This document shows, piece by piece, positions 6,327 to 8,689 of a stretch of DNA of 8,689 nucleotides. Below the pieces are notes generated by a model that was given only the letters and a program-made list of their open reading frames with translations, searched no databases and was not told the DNA's origin. The stretch's first letter is position 1; the number at the start of each line of letters is the position of its first letter. Source of the DNA: JAGLRQ01 sp965369805 (GTDB lineage: Bacteria > Auribacterota > UBA6266); NCBI GenBank assembly GCA_965369805.1, contig CBDURG010000083.1, positions 1 to 8,689 on the forward strand, read 5' to 3'. Position numbers and translations under genes: made by a program.

Positions 6327-6878
6327 GTGAAAATTTTACTTCATACTTGCTGCGGCCCTTGCGCGACATATCCCGTAAAAAGGCTTCTTTCAGGCAATCA
6401 CGAAGTAAACTGTTTTTTTTATAATCCGAATATCCATGGCTACAGGGAATATATCAAAAGGCTAAAAGCGGTTATTGAAGTCTGCAGACATTTTAACATA
6501 GCTCTTACAGTTTGCGAAATATACGAAATAGAGGCGTGGTTTCGCATGGTTATCGGAGATTTTCGTGACAGGTGCGGCCGGTGTTATAAAGACAGGATTG
6601 AAAGGGCCGCTCTTAAGGCGGTAGAAATTGGTTGTGACTCTTTTACATCGACGCTTCTTATCAGCCACAAACAAGACCATGAGAAAATAAAGAATATTTG
6701 TGAAGAAGCGGCAAAGAATAATAACATTGAATTTTATTATGAGGATTTCAGGAAAGGCTGGAAGGAGCACTGGCAGATGACTGATGATCTTGATTTATAT
6801 AAGCAGAATTACTGTGGTTGTCTGTTCAGTGAATATGAGAGATTTAATAACAGAAAAGACCGCAAAAAAAATGAATAA
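6327..6878 (+). CDS. queH: Epoxyqueuosine reductase QueH
   Basis: QueH (formerly DUF208) reduces epoxyqueuosine to queuosine in the wobble base of GUN-anticodon tRNAs. It replaces the unrelated cobalamin enzyme QueG. The 183-residue product has the expected cysteine pattern: Cys8, Cys9 and Cys12 in HTCCGPCATYP, Cys83 and Cys86 in DRCGRCYKDR, and Cys163 and Cys165 in YCGCLFSEYE. These supply the iron-sulfur and second metal sites of the family. FTSTLLISHKQDHEKI (106-121) and LYKQNYCGC (157-165) are further hallmarks. The start is GTG at 6327, with AAAAAGGA at 6313-6320, 6 nt upstream. An out-of-frame ATG begins at 6325. No other queuosine gene is nearby. Its last 8 bp overlap the start of uvrB, so the two are probably co-transcribed. 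Confidence 0.95.
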   Translation: MKILLHTCCGPCATYPVKRLLSGNHEVNCFFYNPNIHGYREYIKRLKAVIEVCRHFNIALTVCEIYEIEAWFRMVIGDFRDRCGRCYKDRIERAALKAVEIGCDSFTSTLLISHKQDHEKIKNICEEAAKNNNIEFYYEDFRKGWKEHWQMTDDLDLYKQNYCGCLFSEYERFNNRKDRKKNE

Positions 6879-8689
6879 CTCTAATTTATTTAAGCTGGTT
6901 TCTGATTTTAAGCCGACCGGTGACCAGCCTGAGGCTATAAAAAAGATTATTGCTGCCTTCAGTAAAGGAAAATCTCAGAAAGTCCTGGAAGGTGTAACAG
7001 GGTCAGGCAAGACCTTTACAGTGGCAAATGTAATAAGCAAGCTTAACAGGCCCGCACTTGTAATTTCTCATAATAAGACACTCGCGGCGCAGCTGTTTAG
7101 CGAACTGAAGAACTTTTTTCCTGATAACGCTGTGGAGTATTTTGTTTCTTATTATGACTACTACCAGCCTGAAGCATATATTCCCCAGACTGACACATAT
7201 ATTGAAAAAGATGCTTCAATAAATGAAGAGATAGAGAAATTGAGGCTCTCCGCGACGGCTTCCCTGCTGTCCCGGAAAGATGTGATAATAGTCGCGAGTG
7301 TTTCATGTATTTATGGATTGGGTTCGCCTGAAGATTACAAAAACATGTTTGTTTTTTTAAAGAGGGGTATGTGTCTGGAACGGGGAGAATTTCTCAAGCT
7401 CCTGGTGGATATTCAATATACGAGAAATGACATAGCTTTTGCCCCCGGCACTTTCAGAGTAAGAGGTGACGTAGTTGAAGTTTTTCCATTGTATAATAAA
7501 CCGCCGGTCAGGGTGTCTTTTTGTGATAACATAATCGAAACCCTGTATTTGATAGATCCTCTTACAGGTAAAAAGAGTAAGGAGATTGAGGAGATAAATA
7601 TATTTCCCACCAAACATTTTGTTTTGCCACAGGAGAAGATAAAAAATGCGACTGAGAATATTCTTAAAGAACTTGATGAAAGGCTGAAATATTTTATTTC
7701 AAATAATAAAGTCCTTGAAGCGCAGCGGCTTGAATCAAGAACAAAATATGATGTGGAGATGCTTTCTGAAATGGGGTACTGTTCGGGAATTGAAAATTAT
7801 TCCAGGCATTTGACCGGGCGTTCACCAGGATCACGGCCTTTTTGCCTTATCGATTTTTTTCCGGAAGATTTCTTAACTGTAATTGATGAATCTCATGTAA
7901 CAATTCCACAGGTTCGCGGGATGTACGCGGGTGATAGATCCAGAAAGGAAACACTTGTTGGTTTTGGTTTCAGATTGCCTTCGGCGCTTGATAACAGGCC
8001 TTTAAATTTTAATGAATTTGAAAGCCTCGCAAAGAGAGTATTATATGTGTCTGCTACTCCCTGCGGGTATGAGATTGAAAAAGACGCTGATCCCGCGTGT
8101 CAATTGATAAGGCCGACAGGCCTTATTGATCCGGATATAGAAGTAAGGCCGCTGGAAAGCCAGGTTGATGATCTGTCCGGTGAAATAAAAAAATGTGTTA
8201 AGAAAAAACAGAGGATCCTTGTAACTACTCTGACGAAAAAAACCGCGGAGGATCTAACTTTGTATTTAAGTAAACTCGGAATCAGGGTAAAATACATACA
8301 TTCGGACATTGGCGCGATTGAAAGAGTTGAAATCCTGAGAGAGCTTAGGGCAGAAAAGTTCGATGTTCTTGTTGGTATTAACCTTTTAAGAGAAGGGCTG
8401 GACCTTCCTGAGGTTGCGCTTGTTGCTATTCTTGATGCTGACAAGCAGGGTTTCCTTCGTTCTGAGACTTCACTTATACAAACGTCAGGACGAGCCGCAA
8501 GGAATATTGATGGAAAAGTTCTGCTTTACGCTGATAAAATAACCGATGCGATTAAGAAAACAATAGAAGTAACATCGAAGAGGAGGAAAATTCAGCAGGA
8601 ATATAACCGCAAACATAATGTTAAACCGTCGTCTATCATTCGTTCGGTCCAAACGGCGCTTGCCTCCAGGAAAAAAGAAGTGGAAGAAA
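6871..8689 (+). CDS. uvrB: Excinuclease ABC subunit UvrB, 3'-truncated by window edge
   Basis: UvrB is the damage-verifying helicase-like subunit of UvrABC nucleotide excision repair. The frame gives 606 codons and stays open at the window edge. UvrB is usually about 660 residues, so the C-terminal UVR motif that contacts UvrC lies outside. Visible features: Walker A GVTGSGKT at 41-48 (Lys47), then HNKTLAAQL (67-75). The aromatic beta-hairpin includes EYFVSYYDYYQPEAYIPQTD (89-108). ASVSCIYGLGSP, SGIENYSRHLTGRSPGS and the Walker B-type IDESH (338-342) follow. RLPSALDNRPL, VSATP, IRPTGLIDP, LVTTLTKK, GINLLREGLDLPE and motif VI QTSGRAARN (537-545) complete the core. The ATG at 6871 gives the standard N-terminus (LFKLVSDFKPTGDQPEAI). 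It overlaps queH by 8 bp and lacks a clear ribosome binding site, suggesting coupled translation. Ser533-region residues depart slightly from the usual SERSLIQTIGRAARN. Confidence 0.97.
   Translation, partial: MNNSNLFKLVSDFKPTGDQPEAIKKIIAAFSKGKSQKVLEGVTGSGKTFTVANVISKLNRPALVISHNKTLAAQLFSELKNFFPDNAVEYFVSYYDYYQPEAYIPQTDTYIEKDASINEEIEKLRLSATASLLSRKDVIIVASVSCIYGLGSPEDYKNMFVFLKRGMCLERGEFLKLLVDIQYTRNDIAFAPGTFRVRGDVVEVFPLYNKPPVRVSFCDNIIETLYLIDPLTGKKSKEIEEINIFPTKHFVLPQEKIKNATENILKELDERLKYFISNNKVLEAQRLESRTKYDVEMLSEMGYCSGIENYSRHLTGRSPGSRPFCLIDFFPEDFLTVIDESHVTIPQVRGMYAGDRSRKETLVGFGFRLPSALDNRPLNFNEFESLAKRVLYVSATPCGYEIEKDADPACQLIRPTGLIDPDIEVRPLESQVDDLSGEIKKCVKKKQRILVTTLTKKTAEDLTLYLSKLGIRVKYIHSDIGAIERVEILRELRAEKFDVLVGINLLREGLDLPEVALVAILDADKQGFLRSETSLIQTSGRAARNIDGKVLLYADKITDAIKKTIEVTSKRRKIQQEYNRKHNVKPSSIIRSVQTALASRKKEVEE

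Noticed and set aside
8100..8444. 114-residue minus-strand open frame inside uvrB
   Set aside because: It lies wholly antisense to the conserved UvrB helicase motifs and has no family resemblance.

Overview
The window is mostly bacterial housekeeping DNA. It carries the 3' part of an EF-G-like translation factor, then yebC, the Holliday-junction operon ruvC-ruvA-ruvB, one convergent gene for a membrane glycosyltransferase, and a queH-uvrB pair whose uvrB runs off the right edge. Shine-Dalgarno-like sites, ATG/GTG starts and the order yebC-ruvC-ruvA-ruvB show a bacterium. The sequence is moderately AT-rich. I cannot name a phylum from it. The mixture of a Thermus/Thermotoga-type EF-G paralogue, QueH and a GT-C mannosyltransferase-type protein fits an uncultured anaerobic, possibly Gram-negative lineage, but that is only an impression.

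Layout: 1-1478 EF-G-like protein (5' end missing); 1479-1553 spacer with short direct repeats; 1554-2315 yebC; 2316-2617 a 302-bp gap; 2618-3115 ruvC; 3150-3746 ruvA; 3766-4782 ruvB; 4779-6206 on the minus strand, GT39/ArnT-like glycosyltransferase whose stop codon interlocks with that of ruvB; 6207-6326 divergent control region; 6327-6878 queH; 6871-8689 uvrB (3' end missing). All genes except the glycosyltransferase run rightwards.

How the genes work together: RuvA and RuvB drive branch migration and RuvC cuts the junction. UvrB is the damage-verifying subunit of nucleotide excision repair, so the plus-strand genes are dominated by DNA repair. The EF-G paralogue, YebC and QueH (tRNA queuosine synthesis) all touch translation.

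The most interesting non-housekeeping item lies in the yebC-ruvC gap. It is a 173-bp inverted-repeat element with arms built of 9-nt units ending in ACGAAG. It holds a readable but broken N-terminal fragment of a GxxExxY (PD-(D/E)XK nuclease superfamily 3) protein and a possible C-terminal fragment in another frame. It looks like an internally deleted, MITE-like relic of a GxxExxY gene. I saw no CRISPR array, rRNA, tRNA, intact transposase, or clear undescribed multi-gene system.
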